Under the pieces are notes generated by a model. It did no database searches. It saw nothing but the letters and a program-made list of their open reading frames with translations, and had not been told where the DNA came from. From Welwitschia mirabilis (Eukaryota; Gnetophyta; Gnetopsida; Welwitschiales), in contig JBOZIK010000001.1 in NCBI GenBank assembly GCA_051453625.1, positions 78,945,954 to 79,009,953 on the forward strand: DNA of 64,000 nucleotides, given 5' to 3'. Shown here in pieces: positions 1-13,471 of this stretch. Each line of letters opens with the position of its first letter. The first letter of the stretch is position 1. Made by a program: the position numbers and the translations under genes.

Positions 1-192
1 ATATTTTTAAAACCTCATCTCTGAATTTAGTAAAATACTAATCATACACTTTTGAAAAGTTGCAGGAGCATCACATAGGTCAAAAGTCATTTGATGATAG
101 GAAAAAAGTTCTAAAGGGATAAGTAAAATTAATTTCATCTTAATCTTTTAGAGAGATAGGAATTTATTTATAACTACTATGTCCATGTAGAA

Positions 193-265
<73 letters not shown>

Positions 266-2461
266 GCCAACAAGTTTTCCAATAATTTCATTACCAAAAA
301 AAAAAAAAAAATCTTTTTTGATATAAAAATTTATAGTACAAAAATTTATGGAGATTTGTTATTTATCATTCTTCTTTGGAATAACTTGTAAATGGTTCAT
401 TTATCCACTATCTAAAATAGTATAAAAATGATGTTCAATTTTCATGATATCTCCTTTAACAATATCCTTAAGCTTTAGATTTAGCCTATGCTGAGATCAA
501 TAAACAAGTTTTATATTAGTTTCAATTAGATATGATGTGGAAAAACTGAAGAATGAACACTAAGTAAAGCATGACAAAACTAAGTAAAGGCTTAAGAATT
601 TTCAATTAAAAAATTGGTAAGCTCTTTTTCTTAAAAAGAAATAAGATGCATACTAAGGATAATAGGTTTAAAATGATTATTACTAAAAATATAAACTTTA
701 AATGATCTGGTAGAGATTTTCAATCATCATTAGTAATATTATTAATAATAAAAACATTATTTCAATAGATATCAATTTTTATTTTATTAAAATCATAATT
801 AAAATTTTCATAATAAACACATTAATAGAAGTACTAATTTTACTTGAATCTAAATAACACATAATAAGAAATTCATAATACACATTGAAACATAGCATAT
901 TATTCATTATTAAAAATAAATCATTACTTATACATTGAACTTTAACCAAAGATAAATGTTCATTTAATTTAATAGCTATTTTTTTCAGTTAAAAAATACA
1001 TTCAAGTTAATAAAAATTAGCAAAAATAGTTTCTAATGCACTAATTTATGGTTAATCTCAATATTAGTAGTTAAAATTCAAGTTAGATCTAGGATGATAG
1101 GACAACTAATAGAATCCATAAGTAACTTAAAAATAAGAAAATAAATATGATAAATAATCTTATTCATTTGAATTAATATTCTTTCAAGATTCATAAATGA
1201 TTAACTAACTTTTTATCATCCATAGAAAGAATTCCATTAGTGGGGTCTCTATTATTAAAATCTAAGGTTTGAAGGATAGGTTTAGATATAAGATTGGCTC
1301 TGGCTTTTGAATATGTCACGCTTTTTTAATCATATGAGCTCCATTAGAGATGGTAATAGTGGGGGATATAGACCACATATTTCATTAAAAAATTGAATTA
1401 AGTAAGGCATGTAGTAGAGGCAGTAAGATTAATTTTTCCTTTACATGCATAAATTTTTCTTTTATGGATACAAAGATATTTAAGTAATTTGACATAAAAT
1501 GGTATTTTCTTAATTACCTTGAGAACTAGAAGAATAATATTAAAACATTTAAATATTTTATAAACCTCATAATTACTACTTTAGTAGGTTGAAGACAATT
1601 ATGAAAAGGATTAGAATCTTCTAACTTTATCTTTTGAAACTTCTTGCTAGATTTAAATTCAAGATTTTTTAATTAATTTCTTTATTTTCTACTTATTCAT
1701 ATAATGGCATTCACATGAGTGCATTCTTCCACCAATTAGTTGATTTTGGATTAAAATAAAATTAAAATGATAAACTAAGATTACTTTCCTTCTTATTTTA
1801 GTATTTAAGCATAAAGTTAAGCATGTTTTGAATTGATTCCATTTGATTTACCAACTTTATCATTTCTTCTAACTTATTCTATTGAGAAGGTGGAAGAGGT
1901 AAAGGCTTACGTTGCCATTAAGATTAATTATCATAATGACCAAAAACATCAATGTTGTGAGAAAAATTATTTAGATGAGAATTAGGGTACTTATTTAATA
2001 GTAAAGAAGTATGATAATTTTGATTAAAGGCATCAACTTCAAAAAAAGGATGATGATGCAAATCATTTTAAGCTATCTTAAACTTTTGATACAAATTAAT
2101 GTAATAATTTTATACTTGATACAACTTACAAAAGACGAATAAAACTAGGTTAGATCTTACTTAAACTTATTTATTCTAATTAAATATTTTCTAATTGAGT
2201 ATATGAAACTTTCTTTTTTTTTTGTTTTTTTTGCTAACTTATCTTTGATTTATCTTTATTTATAATATCACTAAAGATACTCTTTCTTATAACATGGTCA
2301 TTTTTAATATCTTCCTGTCTATGCATAACTTCTATCATTTTTTCACATTTCTTTTAAGCTCCATTAGGTGTTGCATTAAGATTATTAGGATTTTTAAGTA
2401 GAATATCCCTAAAATTTTCAAAATTCATATAATAAAATTCACTATAATATTACTTGAAAGA
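1..2461. other. AT-rich intergenic DNA, no gene recognised
   Basis: Apart from the (AAT)n microsatellite, I see short A and T runs and stop codons in all six frames. No conserved protein motif, tRNA or LTR boundary was recognised. It may be old retrotransposon sequence, since the gag-like remnant just downstream lies on the minus strand and could belong to an element reaching into this stretch. Confidence 0.6.
193..264. repeat. (AAT)n microsatellite
   Basis: About 24 uninterrupted copies of the trinucleotide AAT. The purity of the array means it is probably length-variable between individuals. Confidence 0.97.
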
Positions 2462-2723
2462 CCCTTGAAATGCTAAAAATATCTCTTATCTAATTAATAT
2501 GAGTTATAGATAAAACTTTTCTACTAAAAGCTTATTTCAACTTTGCAAGATTTGAAAGATCCTCATTATTAAAAATAAGCCTAAGCCAATGTATAACCCT
2601 ATTCTTAAATGAAGAGTAATATGAATCTAAATGAGCTTGATGCATAATCTTACAAACTAAACCAAATTATTCAAGAAACACATAACGATCATCGTGATCT
2701 AAACCATCAAAAGTAGGGAAATC
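2462..2723 (-). pseudogene. Gypsy gag-like remnant
   Basis: One minus-strand frame, read from 2723 down, stays open for about 87 codons apart from three stops (TAA, TAA, TAG). It begins with DFPTFDGL, resembling the start of the plant retrotransposon gag domain. It continues with a segment of the form VIHWLRLIF then LAKLKQAFSRK and INxIRDIF, resembling the usual W-L-x-x-L then L-x-x-A-F-x-x-x-F region of Retrotrans_gag proteins. Similarity is judged by eye and is weak. No matching pol or LTR was found beside it. It could be chance, but the low stop count in such AT-rich DNA argues for a former coding sequence. Confidence 0.38.
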
Positions 2724-4963
2724 GTTATGACTTTTAACAAAAATTATGATATCTAGGATGAAAGAAATAGAGAATTAGGTTTTTCACCTTTAAAAATTTT
2801 CCTAATTATAGGTTAAGAATAAGGATGTTAAGCATTAATATCTTGGGTAGCTATTTTAAAAGAAAAATAATTTGAAGCTTTGGTTAAGTGACCAAAATAT
2901 TTAGTAGATGGTAATGATAATAAAGGTGAAAAACGAGGTTTAATGATAATGATTTGTAAGTTTATAATTTTTCTAATCATTTACCAATATGAATTTAAGA
3001 ATTATAATATAAAAATAAATACATAGGAAGATAAAAAGAGTTAGAATGTGTACACCTAGAAGGCTCATTAGAATAGTGCAGTGCTTATGAGTTCATTGAT
3101 GCATTTGTAATATAAAAATCATTTTAAAAAAAAAAAGGCAAATTTTATGATTTTTCTTCCATTCAAAAATATAATATAATATTTCATATAAAATTAATCA
3201 CAAATGTCCCTAACAATGCCACTAATGTTTTTTAAAAGAGGTTCCTTAGTAATGGTGCTAATATTGAATAAAGAAAACTCAATTTTTAAAATGAGGATAT
3301 CACACTATAGGCATTTGAATAAATATTTTTATACTTAACATAATAATTTAACTCAGGAAAGGAAATTCTAGCATAAGTAATTCACAATAAAGCATAAATA
3401 AGTCTTTTGTGTCGAAGTGCATATATAGTGGAGGAACACAAGTATTAAACCAATGGACTTAGCATAGATTATTTATAAAACTATTGCAAGTTATCTTATT
3501 AATATATCACTTTATATGTAAAATAACTATCTTTGAGTATCTTTTATATAATTACAATGTATAACATATGATAAACATTAAGAACTACATGCCTAAAACA
3601 TTAAATTTCACAAGGTATAAAAAGAGAAATATAATGAATAAGAAATAAATAAGCTTCTATAAACATTCACTATTAATATAATAATACTTTCTAACTTGAA
3701 TAAATGATTAAGAGAGTTAAAATGGTTAGAACTAAATAATTTATCATGAAAAGTTCACTTTTTAATGTAATGTAGAATTGATGTAATTAATTCATTCCAA
3801 TTTCATATCGCATTTTATACAATTGTAGGAAAAATTAAAATTAAAAAATGGCACTTTCAAAACATGATTTGACAAAGAAAATAAGTTTCATTATCTTTTA
3901 GAATATTCCTTAAAACAAGTCTCTAAACCAAATATTCAAGATCAAGTAAAATCAATTGAAACTAATAAGAAATAGATCACTAGAATTGTTTACGAAACTT
4001 ATGATCAACCCTACCTTGGTAAAGAATATAAAGGAAAATAGAAGACTTGAAAGAAAAAAAGAATTTCATATGTAAAAATACTCAAACTGTACTACAAGAA
4101 CTAATATTAACTTTCTAGACATGCATCAATATTGATAAAAACATTTAATATGCAAAAATGGGAAAATCAAGATTTCATGGTTTAGAAAAATTATAAAACT
4201 ATAACTTTGACTATGTAGAGACCAACTTTGGGTTTTTAACTTATTAAGAATGAAATTTTTTAAATTATAAAAGTGATACATTAATACAAGTGTAGAGAAA
4301 TGAGAGTTATAGTAATAGAGATATGATCAAAACAAGCACTAAAATTCACTAGTTCTACTTCAAATTGAGAAAATAGGAAGAGAGAAAAAAAGGACTAATG
4401 TCATAATGAATAATTTTAATTTTAGAATTTAGTAAATTAAATATGTACATCTTATCATCTCTAAGATTAGAAATGAAAAAATAGAATTCATCATTCATTT
4501 CTTAAAACGAAAGATGGGATCATAAGAGAATTTACTTGAAGAAATGAGAAGAAAGAAGAAAAGAGAAGGAAATATGAATAGAACACATACTTTCTTTGGT
4601 ATATAATCATCAATCATGAAAAATGAGATAATTCTATAATAGGTACTAAATATTATATAATTACATTAGCACTAAATATGTGATATGCTATAAGAAATCT
4701 AATTAAATTAAAGGAAATACATGAGGGAATACACAAATCAAGTAAACATAAGCATAAAAAACATAAAGGAAAAGAAGACTTATTGGTTTTAAATGTAATC
4801 ATAGCATTTTTAATTAGTGTTCAATTTACATGCTTATAATATCTGATTCCTTCTCTTTCTCCTACATTCCCTATTCATGTAAACTTCACAATATTTGCAA
4901 TGCCTTTTAGATGGATGGAAATGAAAGAGAAGAAGATGAAAATGGGTTGTAAGATGATGTATT
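2724..4963. other. AT-rich intergenic DNA, no gene recognised
   Basis: No coding motif or repeat boundary was found. The stretch around 4380-4760 is noticeably purine-rich on the plus strand. Confidence 0.55.
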
Positions 4964-6156
4964 TATTAGGTATAAATCCCTAAAAGTAGAGATGAGGGGT
5001 TGAATAGGACTTATAAAAAATTTTAAACAACTATTACTATCCAATAAAGAAATTATGACATAAAAAGATATAACAAAATAAACTTAAAAAGCAGAATCAA
5101 AATAATGCATAAGAAAGGATTTACAGTGGTTCAAGATAGAACCTACTCCACTTTTGGGAGACAACTAATAACCAAGAGTATTTTAGATCATTTTTAGTTC
5201 ATTATTCATAAGATTTTCAAGGCTAAACTTTAGCATTAATAAAAACAGAATTTTGCAGTCTAAGTCTTAACCTTAATAAAATGGACTTTTCTAGGCTAAG
5301 TCTCAACCTTAATAAAATGGCTTTTCCAAGCTAAATCTCAACCTTTATAAAATGCTCAAGGGTGAGTGAGAAAATGAATCCTTAATGCTCTATGTCACTC
5401 AAATGTAAGTACCAATAATAAAGACTCATTGCTCAGATTTAGTATAAAGGTAAGTACTGAGAGAAAGAAGAATGATGTTATAAAGATAAGCTCTTCAGGT
5501 CAAGAGTGTGACATCCTTTTCAAAATCAGTTCAATCTTTTCCTGAGTTTTTGAGTGTAATATCTTTAAATATATTTCCTCAAGACATATCCATTAGATAT
5601 TTGGAAAGGAATATGAAATTTACGATAGATAGACTTGGTGAGATAATGGTTAGAAAATTACTTGAAAAATTCTACTTTCGCTCTAATTAGTTGACTCCTC
5701 CAAACATCGAATTAACCTGAGTAATTCATATTACTTGATTTTGATGCCTCCTTCTTCATCTGGTCCCTTGAGTAAATCACATTACTTGATCCAGTTACCC
5801 CCATCTAAAATTTGATCGATGGATTTTATTCAATTCTGATCAACCCCACATGAGTCTGATTGACCCCATATGAAATAAAACATATGAAGAAGCTTAAAAA
5901 GTGAATTTCAAGATCCAATTGGCCCCATAAAGATTCGATCGACCCCATATGAAATAGCATAAAATGTGTATTTCTATGTTCTATTGGCCCCTAGTGTAAG
6001 TCCTTAGATAGAAGATCAAGTTACTTTAATTAAAACATGTCCAAATCTTGACTATCTTTTGGTTATGGATCCTTCAGCTTCTTGCATCTATAAAATCACA
6101 TTTCACTCTATAAAGGTTATATTAGTTTGACATCAATTAGAAAAAAAGTCCTAATA
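4964..6156 (-). repeat. Solo LTR of copia family A
   Basis: This stretch aligns by eye along its length with the LTRs at 26379-27471 and 29897-30994. Shared blocks include the TTTAtAGTGGTT-like segment near 5125, repeated AGGCTAAGTC-CAACCTT phrases at 5220-5350, the GACCCCATATGAA repeats at 5850-5960 and GTTTGACATCAATT near 6128. Read on the minus strand it starts TATTAGGACT, where intact copies start TGTTAGGATT. Neither flank shows gag, a primer-binding site or a polypurine tract, so it is best read as a solo LTR left after recombination between the two LTRs of a former element. Target-site duplications were not clear. Confidence 0.75.
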
Positions 6157-9100
6157 GCATGATGCTATGAATGGATATGTATGATAGAAATAGATGTGAA
6201 TGAAGAATAGAGAAGGCTTTCAAGGCTAATATGAGAAGATGAATTTGGAAATAAGGAAATAAGAGATAGAATATATTTGAAAACTTCTTCCAATGCTTGA
6301 AAATCAACTTATGAAAATGTACTTGAATTTAAAATGGTATTATTTTGATATGATGATGTATAGTTTAGCATTATAATAAGCCTTTATAAATGGATTTTGA
6401 TTAGTTTGAAGTCAAAAATTTTTCATAACTTGCAATTTTATCATATGATTTATGTCTTAAAATTGTAAATAATTACATGGCACTACTATAATAATTTGCA
6501 CTAAGAAATGACATACAGCAGCATAGGTAGTTACACTAATAACCATCAAAAATTCAAATCACAGAGTAACTTAAGTTTAACCCTTTTAACTAAATGTCTT
6601 AATTGTACTATGTAGGAAAAATTAAAGAAGTTATGATGTGTATTATATGTGGTATTACTTAATTGCATGGAATTTGAATGAAATTTGTTAAATAAAATAT
6701 TTTCGATTTTGAGGTTAAGTACAAGTATCAAAGTGATGGATAATTGCTTAAGAAATGTATTTTGCTTTTACTAATTCAGGTACAGTATTTAGATTATGAT
6801 ATTACACATGTATCATGAAGCTAATGCTTGTAAAACAAAGATAATGCCTGTCCCATAAGAGTAGTCCTTATGAAAAGGCTACTAAGAATTTTCCTATAAG
6901 CTTTTAGTAGTGTAACCAAGTATTTTAGTGAAATACAAGAAAAAGGTAGATTAAAAAATAATGTCAAAGATAGAGTTATCCAAAATAAAAGTACAATACT
7001 TTGCACTATCTTATATAATTGTAGATTAGGTGATCTTTTTAATAAGAAGGCTTAGGTATCATGGCCTTGATTATGGGGTCCATTAGAATGGAGTTAGTAA
7101 TGGCAGAGATCTTCATAATAAGGAATTATTATTAAAATGTAGATAACAATGTTTCTTATTACTAGTATTAACAATAATCCACACAGATTAGAAAAATCCA
7201 TTAATTTAGAAATCAAGAAATATTATTTCTTTATTTTCCTGAAAACTATATACAATAAGTTATTGTTCATTCTCCCATTTGAGGTTATGTGTTTAACAAA
7301 CTTATTTTGAAGCTCACATTTGTTAAGGAAAAGAAACTATTTTCCATCATCTTTAGTATGATCATTTATGGCACTGTTCTTAGGCTTATGATAACTTAAT
7401 GCTCCTATAAAAATGTGTATTATATTAATCACATTTATGTTTTGTGCATTAGGTTCCATAGCAATTTCACATGTAAATCATCCAAACAAAAATATTATCT
7501 TTTATTACATGAGATGAATCTATTCATCTACAACATTAAACAAATTATGTGATTCAAACTATGTTTTTATAGATTAAAACATTGCAAATAATACCTTCAT
7601 GAGGGGCATACCTTATTATTTATAAATATTTTTTTTACCTTAACAACTCAATTTATCTTATTGATGTATACTCAAGACCCATTTAATATAATCTCCTTCT
7701 ACATTATTATGTTATCAAAGAGAGAATAATTATGAAATTTACATTCTCAAACTAATATTCTATAAACAACATTAACTTGTAATTTTTGACAAGTTTATTC
7801 AAGTGATTTATCATGAAGATGTTTACATTAATATGTCTGATCATTCCATAGATCTATTCTTTATTATTATTATTTCTAATAGAACTATTTTTTTCCTAAT
7901 ACAATGATGTCATGTCCAACTTTTAATGATGATAATCAGATACAAGTCCATTTGTTTTATGGATACTAAGATACTATTAAAGAATTTTATAATGCAAATT
8001 TATGACTTGCAAAGAATTCGACCTCTACATTCAGGTCATATTACAACTTATATTCCTAAAATAATGCACTAATGTTTATTTAAAGTTATTATTCTACAAT
8101 TTTGTGGAGGCATTTATAGAGCAACGTTTTATATAAAAAAAGTTATAACGAAAAGCTTACCTTTATAACTTTGATGACATAATGCTAATTACAGTTTATA
8201 GGATTGGTTATTTTCCATTTATACTTAGAAATAGTCTTTACCTCCTTTAATTATGCCAGCCATTGATATTACTGAGAGGATAGTTAGGGAAACCTACTTC
8301 TTAAAGGTTTTGGATTAGGTTCTTATTCCTTTCTATGTCATAATGAATTATAACATAGGATTATTTCCAAAGAATCCATTAAAACATTAGTTATAATTTT
8401 AATACATATGTAATTTGATTCAAATTTATAAATTTCAAATTATATTATTTATATTTCTAATTCACTTTGTCTTACAATGTTATGTCGTCCAACTTGGTAA
8501 ATGAAGGGGTGTAAGATTCATCATTCAATGATTGGCTTGTGCTCTTGGTTTTAGTAGCTCCAGCACAAAAATGATGCTTATACTTATTTAATCTTTACTC
8601 TATGCTAACTAAGAAGCTATCTAAAGATAAGAGAATACTATGGTTGTAGATGTCTTATGCAAATACAATAATTTAAAAAAATAAATAGATAGTAAAGTTA
8701 TTCAATTAATAGTGAATAAAAAGACAACTAGTTTTAGCAGTCTAGCATGTAGCATTTTCCAACTTTAGCAATCCTCTTTATTAGGTTAAATGAGACAGTT
8801 ACAAATCTCACAAGCTATAGTAAGTGATTACCCAATGTTATAAGAGTTAATGTGCGTTTAATCTTTATGCTATCAAAATTTATAAATGAAGGTCACTGTT
8901 GCCAGCCCAAGAGGAATAGATGATTTATGTAAATGCAACTTAGATAGCTTGCTATTTTAAACTATAGTTTGAATGTTCCTTTCCATACAAAAGGATCAAC
9001 TGTAATAATTTTAACATCTTTTAAAGCAAGGTGTCTTACAAGGTATTTGAATGTCCATATATGACGAGTATTAACACGGAATCCTTGCATATTAATGGTA

Positions 9101-9368
9101 AAAATTCCTCTAGTAAAATTAGAATACATGCATATAACTCTCAAAATAGAATCACCTAATGCATTCTTTAGGCTTATTCCTTGACTCATTGTTTTAACAA
9201 CTTGACCACTACAACCAGCTAATGTGACAAACAATAATTATATAATGAATGTTGTGAACATCAGATAATAATATCAAAGGAAAAAAACTAAAATTTTATT
9301 TCCATGATAAAAATCTCATCATGATATCATCATCTCCAGTTGCACCATAAGCACCAACCTCCTAATCA
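6157..9368. other. AT-rich intergenic DNA, no gene recognised
   Basis: Only short open frames occur, including one of 90 codons at 8962-9234 on the minus strand that matches no family I know. The last 54 bases (9315-9368) recur after the following gap. Confidence 0.55.
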
Positions 9369-9851
9369 NNNNNNNNNNNNNNNNNNNNNNNNNNNNNNNN
9401 NNNNNNNNNNNNNNNNNNNNNNNNNNNNNNNNNNNNNNNNNNNNNNNNNNNNNNNNNNNNNNNNNNNNNNNNNNNNNNNNNNNNNNNNNNNNNNNNNNNN
9501 NNNNNNNNNNNNNNNNNNNNNNNNNNNNNNNNNNNNNNNNNNNNNNNNNNNNNNNNNNNNNNNNNNNNNNNNNNNNNNNNNNNNNNNNNNNNNNNNNNNN
9601 NNNNNNNNNNNNNNNNNNNNNNNNNNNNNNNNNNNNNNNNNNNNNNNNNNNNNNNNNNNNNNNNNNNNNNNNNNNNNNNNNNNNNNNNNNNNNNNNNNNN
9701 NNNNNNNNNNNNNNNNNNNNNNNNNNNNNNNNNNNNNNNNNNNNNNNNNNNNNNNNNNNNNNNNNNNNNNNNNNNNNNNNNNNNNNNNNNNNNNNNNNNN
9801 NNNNNNNNNNNNNNNNNNNNNNNNNNNNNNNNNNNNNNNNNNNNNNNNNNN
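9369..9851. other. Assembly gap with duplicated flanks
   Basis: A run of 483 N. The 54 bases before it (9315-9368) recur immediately after it (9852-9905) with one mismatch, so the gap is probably artificial and the two contig ends overlap. Confidence 0.9.
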
Positions 9852-9905
9852 CTCATCATGATATCATCATCTCCAGTTTCACCATAAGCACCAACCTCCT
9901 AATCA

Positions 9906-11427
9906 TCATATGCTACTGCTCTTGTAATATGCTCATCACCTATTTTGATAAGGAAATCAATTGTTCTTTTTTAAATGTCTTTTCATATTCCTTTTAAGGG
10001 AATATAAGAATGAATGCATGGCTTTATTCATAACTTGTTTAACTAAAACTGCAAAATGGAAAGTCATTTATTTAGTTTAATGCTTTCAACCATGTTAAAC
10101 CAATGTTTCATTTACAAAATTTGTATTTTTTGAAGTTTATATAAATATGGAAGGATTGGTATTTCATGTTTTTTTTTATATTAAAATTGGGAAGCATCAC
10201 CCTATGACAACTAGACATTCCAAAATTCCTTTAAATTATACACAATTAAGAGCTCAAAGAAGGAAACCAACTACCATATTTCTCATCAATAATTCATACA
10301 TTTTATATAACTTAATTTTCAAAATTAATATTTTTCTTGAAAACAACATGAACTAAAACATAATAGGTACTAAATTTAATAAGTATTTTTAAAAAATCAA
10401 TTAATACTTCAAGGTTGTTACATTTGTGATTCACTAAACTTTTGGTGGTTTTCATTTACTATTGTTAAGAGCATCAGAATCCATGAGGGAGGGTAAAAAA
10501 GCTTAAAAGAAGTTTTAAGATAGTTTTTAAAGCCTTATCAAATTAAACCAAAATAATAAAAATTAGACATAGATAACATAGAATTGGTAAGAATAAATCT
10601 AGAACATAAGAACAAGAGGATTCTTTAGTATAATCCAAACAAATTTTTGGAATCTCCAACATATTTCTTCATGCAAAAACAAAGTAGATGTGTTAAAATC
10701 ACATTACATAAACTATTAGAATAACTTTCACAAATTGTTAGAAGATGAGTCCTCTCTTGGTACTAGAGTAGAACTAGAAAAGACCCATATAACTAGATAG
10801 GAACTAGAGTAAACTATAATGAAAAGCATTTCTTAAATATTCTTATTATTTCATTCATTGTTGCTAATTATTGTGAAAGGGTTTAAGTAATATCCAAACC
10901 AATAATTAACTTGATCTATTTAAAAAGAAACCTCAATTAACTAATTAAAAAATTACTTGCAAAAAGAGAAAATCATGAGACCTAAATAATGTATTATCAT
11001 TACTCCTTTTACTTTACTTGGCACACTTCCTTTCTCATGTAGAAGCAATATTAAATAACTCAAACAATGCATATATGTTTTTTCCATGTTTCTATCTATT
11101 TTTTTTCATTTGGATGGACTGATTCAAGTACATGTTTGGTTCTTTGATGTTACTTGGTCCTCTAATGGTGTATATGAAAATGCTAATACTAGATTTTTAA
11201 CTTCTTCCTTCACTTTCAGGATAGTTGAAAGCTTACTAAGTAGACTATGTTAAAACTTGTTAATCATATCATTAACATGGTTTTACACTTCCTCCACTTT
11301 CTTTACATCACATATTTCTAGTGTAAAGCATATATCATCATTGTTATCATGTCCAACTCCCATGCAAGATGCATTTAAATCACATATATTGAGCTATGAG
11401 TTTAATGTGTCTAGCTAACAACCATTA
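9906..11427. other. AT-rich intergenic DNA, no gene recognised
   Basis: No protein motif, RNA gene or repeat boundary is visible before the 5' LTR at 11428. Confidence 0.55.
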
Positions 11428-12618
11428 TGTACTATCAAATTGTATGTATTTAATGGAGTGTTATGAGCTATTTTGTAGGACATTTATATAGGTTTAGATG
11501 TAATTTTGAAGATTATAAAGATTTGACAAATGATACTAGAATACATAATTCTTAACATATTTAGAGGCATTTCAGGCACATTCTGATGCTCGTTACTTTG
11601 AAGGAGGATTAATGATGCTAGAGTTAATTTCTCTAAAGTTAGAAAGATAAGGAGGACTATCGTCCCCACTATCATCCCCAAAATAGAGAGAATGATAGCC
11701 CTACACATGCCAAATAGGATGCCGACGTGGACTAGAAGTAGAACCATTTAAGGCCTTTTTTGTAAGGTGTCATCCCTCATGTTGTCCTCATGACATGAAG
11801 GACGACAAATCATGTGTTGATTGTCCCACATAGTTAGGACAATACCTAAAATGGCTGGCTAGGTTTCATCCATTTTATCCCTTTCTTTCTTGTATTTTAG
11901 TGCATTTTCTAGCATGTTTTATATGATGATTTCACTTTCTATGTTGTATAAATAAACTTTTCCTTCAACTCTTATATTATCTTCATTTTCAGCAGAAATT
12001 CTCGTAATAGGAGATCGAAGGTGGAAGATCCATCTTGTGAGTCACAGAAATACATTTCCAGTTTGTGCATCCTCCATTAAGGTATAGCTATTTTGTAACC
12101 CAAATGCTGGTTTAATCTTACTATAAGCTTTGTTTCTTTTATGCATTTATAGATATCCCTTATGTTTTATGTTATTCTTAATTTAGTGATAGTTTTATTA
12201 ATAATATAGGTCTTAAGAAAAACTTTCATTAAGGTTAATGATAGCAGTTTAGAAGTGTTTTACATTTCACTTTATTTGAATCACTTGATAGTCTAAGTTG
12301 GTCTCGGTTAGTGACAGTCTTCCTAGCTAATTTAGATTATATAGGTTATTCTTCCTGATAAATTGATTTGGTAATCTTATAGGTATTCATCTAGGAGAGA
12401 TTGCATTTATATTGTCTTGTATATTTATTTTCTTATATTATTCCTAAATTTTAGATATGTTTTCCTTAAAAATAAATTCTCCTTCTTCTCCTGCATGTCT
12501 TCAATGGGTTTACGACATTTGGATCATTTCCATTCATACTAGTGTATCATATTTTGTAATTTATAGATCTGTAATTAACAAGATTTAATAAGATGTAAAA
12601 AATTGCAAAAAATATGCA
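11428..12618 (+). repeat. 5' LTR of the Athila-like element
   Basis: It begins TGTACTATCAAATT and matches 18020-19226 throughout, including TTATGAGCTATTTT near the start and TTGTAATTTATA and AATTAACAAGATTTA near the end. The two copies differ by many substitutions, so the insertion is old. The right boundary could lie a few bases further, at a TAACA ending at 12626. Confidence 0.85.
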
Positions 12619-12628
12619 TTGTAACATC

Positions 12629-12647
12629 TTAGTGCTGTTACCAACGA
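12629..12647 (+). other. Diverged primer-binding site, tRNA-Asp type
   Basis: The sequence TTAGTGCTGTTACCAACGA lies just inside the 5' LTR. It resembles the tRNA-Asp primer-binding site of Athila elements (TGGCGCCGTTGCCGGGGA) with several differences, mostly C-to-T or G-to-A. The type is inferred from position and shared pattern. Confidence 0.5.
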
Positions 12648-13471
12648 AAGTTATTGAGGAGTACAAGTATTGTCGTCACTCAAGTGAGTATATTGGATTT
12701 TAGTTTAAATATTTATCTGTAGCAATGTTGTATTTCTATTTAAAAATTATAGGTTTTTTGTTTATAGCTTTCTGTTTTTCTTCTTAGTCTATAATAATAG
12801 TCTATCATCCTTTCTATCATCCCCATGAAATTAAGAATGACAACACAATTTTTCCTAGTTTATTTTCTATATATGAATTTTTCTATATATGAATTTATCT
12901 TTCTGTTTTTATAGTGAGATACTGTCATCTCCTCTATTATCCCCATAAGGTGGACGATAGCCATTATTTCTATTTTATTCTTTTTTCTTTCTATTTATAG
13001 TAATTTTTACTTCAGTAATAATTGATTTTGGTAGTTCTCTATGTCATTCCCATGACCTGATAAATCACTATTAGCTGTTTTTTATTTTATTTTCTCTTAT
13101 TTTATATTTGCAGGATGCTATGACATAGTCAATTCAGTAATAAAATATTACAGAGAAAGGTTGGTGATAAAAGGAAACATCAAGGAAGGATTGGTGAACT
13201 TCAAATTATAGTTAGGAACATAATCCCTAGGTGCATATAATATCCCTTCTAAGGTTTTCCCCCCTCTGAATCCAATTTCGTGAAAGAAAATTTTTTATAA
13301 GATAATTTAGAAGATGATAGTCATAGTGTTAAGTATCTAGATAGTTTTGATAAAAATATAAAACATCAAAAAAAGTAGAACTTGATTTTCACTCTGTACT
13401 TCTCTTCATCTTAAATTAGATTTTCTATTCCATTCTTCTTAATTTTAATTGATTGAATGACTAGTGATAAA

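Noticed and set aside
193-264. (AAT)n array considered as part of a CRISPR or satellite
   Set aside because: It is a simple trinucleotide microsatellite with no spacers.
8962-9234. 90-codon minus-strand open frame
   Set aside because: It matches no family I know, has no neighbours suggesting a gene, and such lengths occur by chance in 64 kb.
9340-9861. Apparent long open frames across N runs (also at 14316-15369, 25749-26399, 45786-46501, 61685-62735 and 63175-63507)
   Set aside because: They are open only because N cannot encode a stop; the real sequence on each side gives just a few codons, except where noted for the Athila-like frame.
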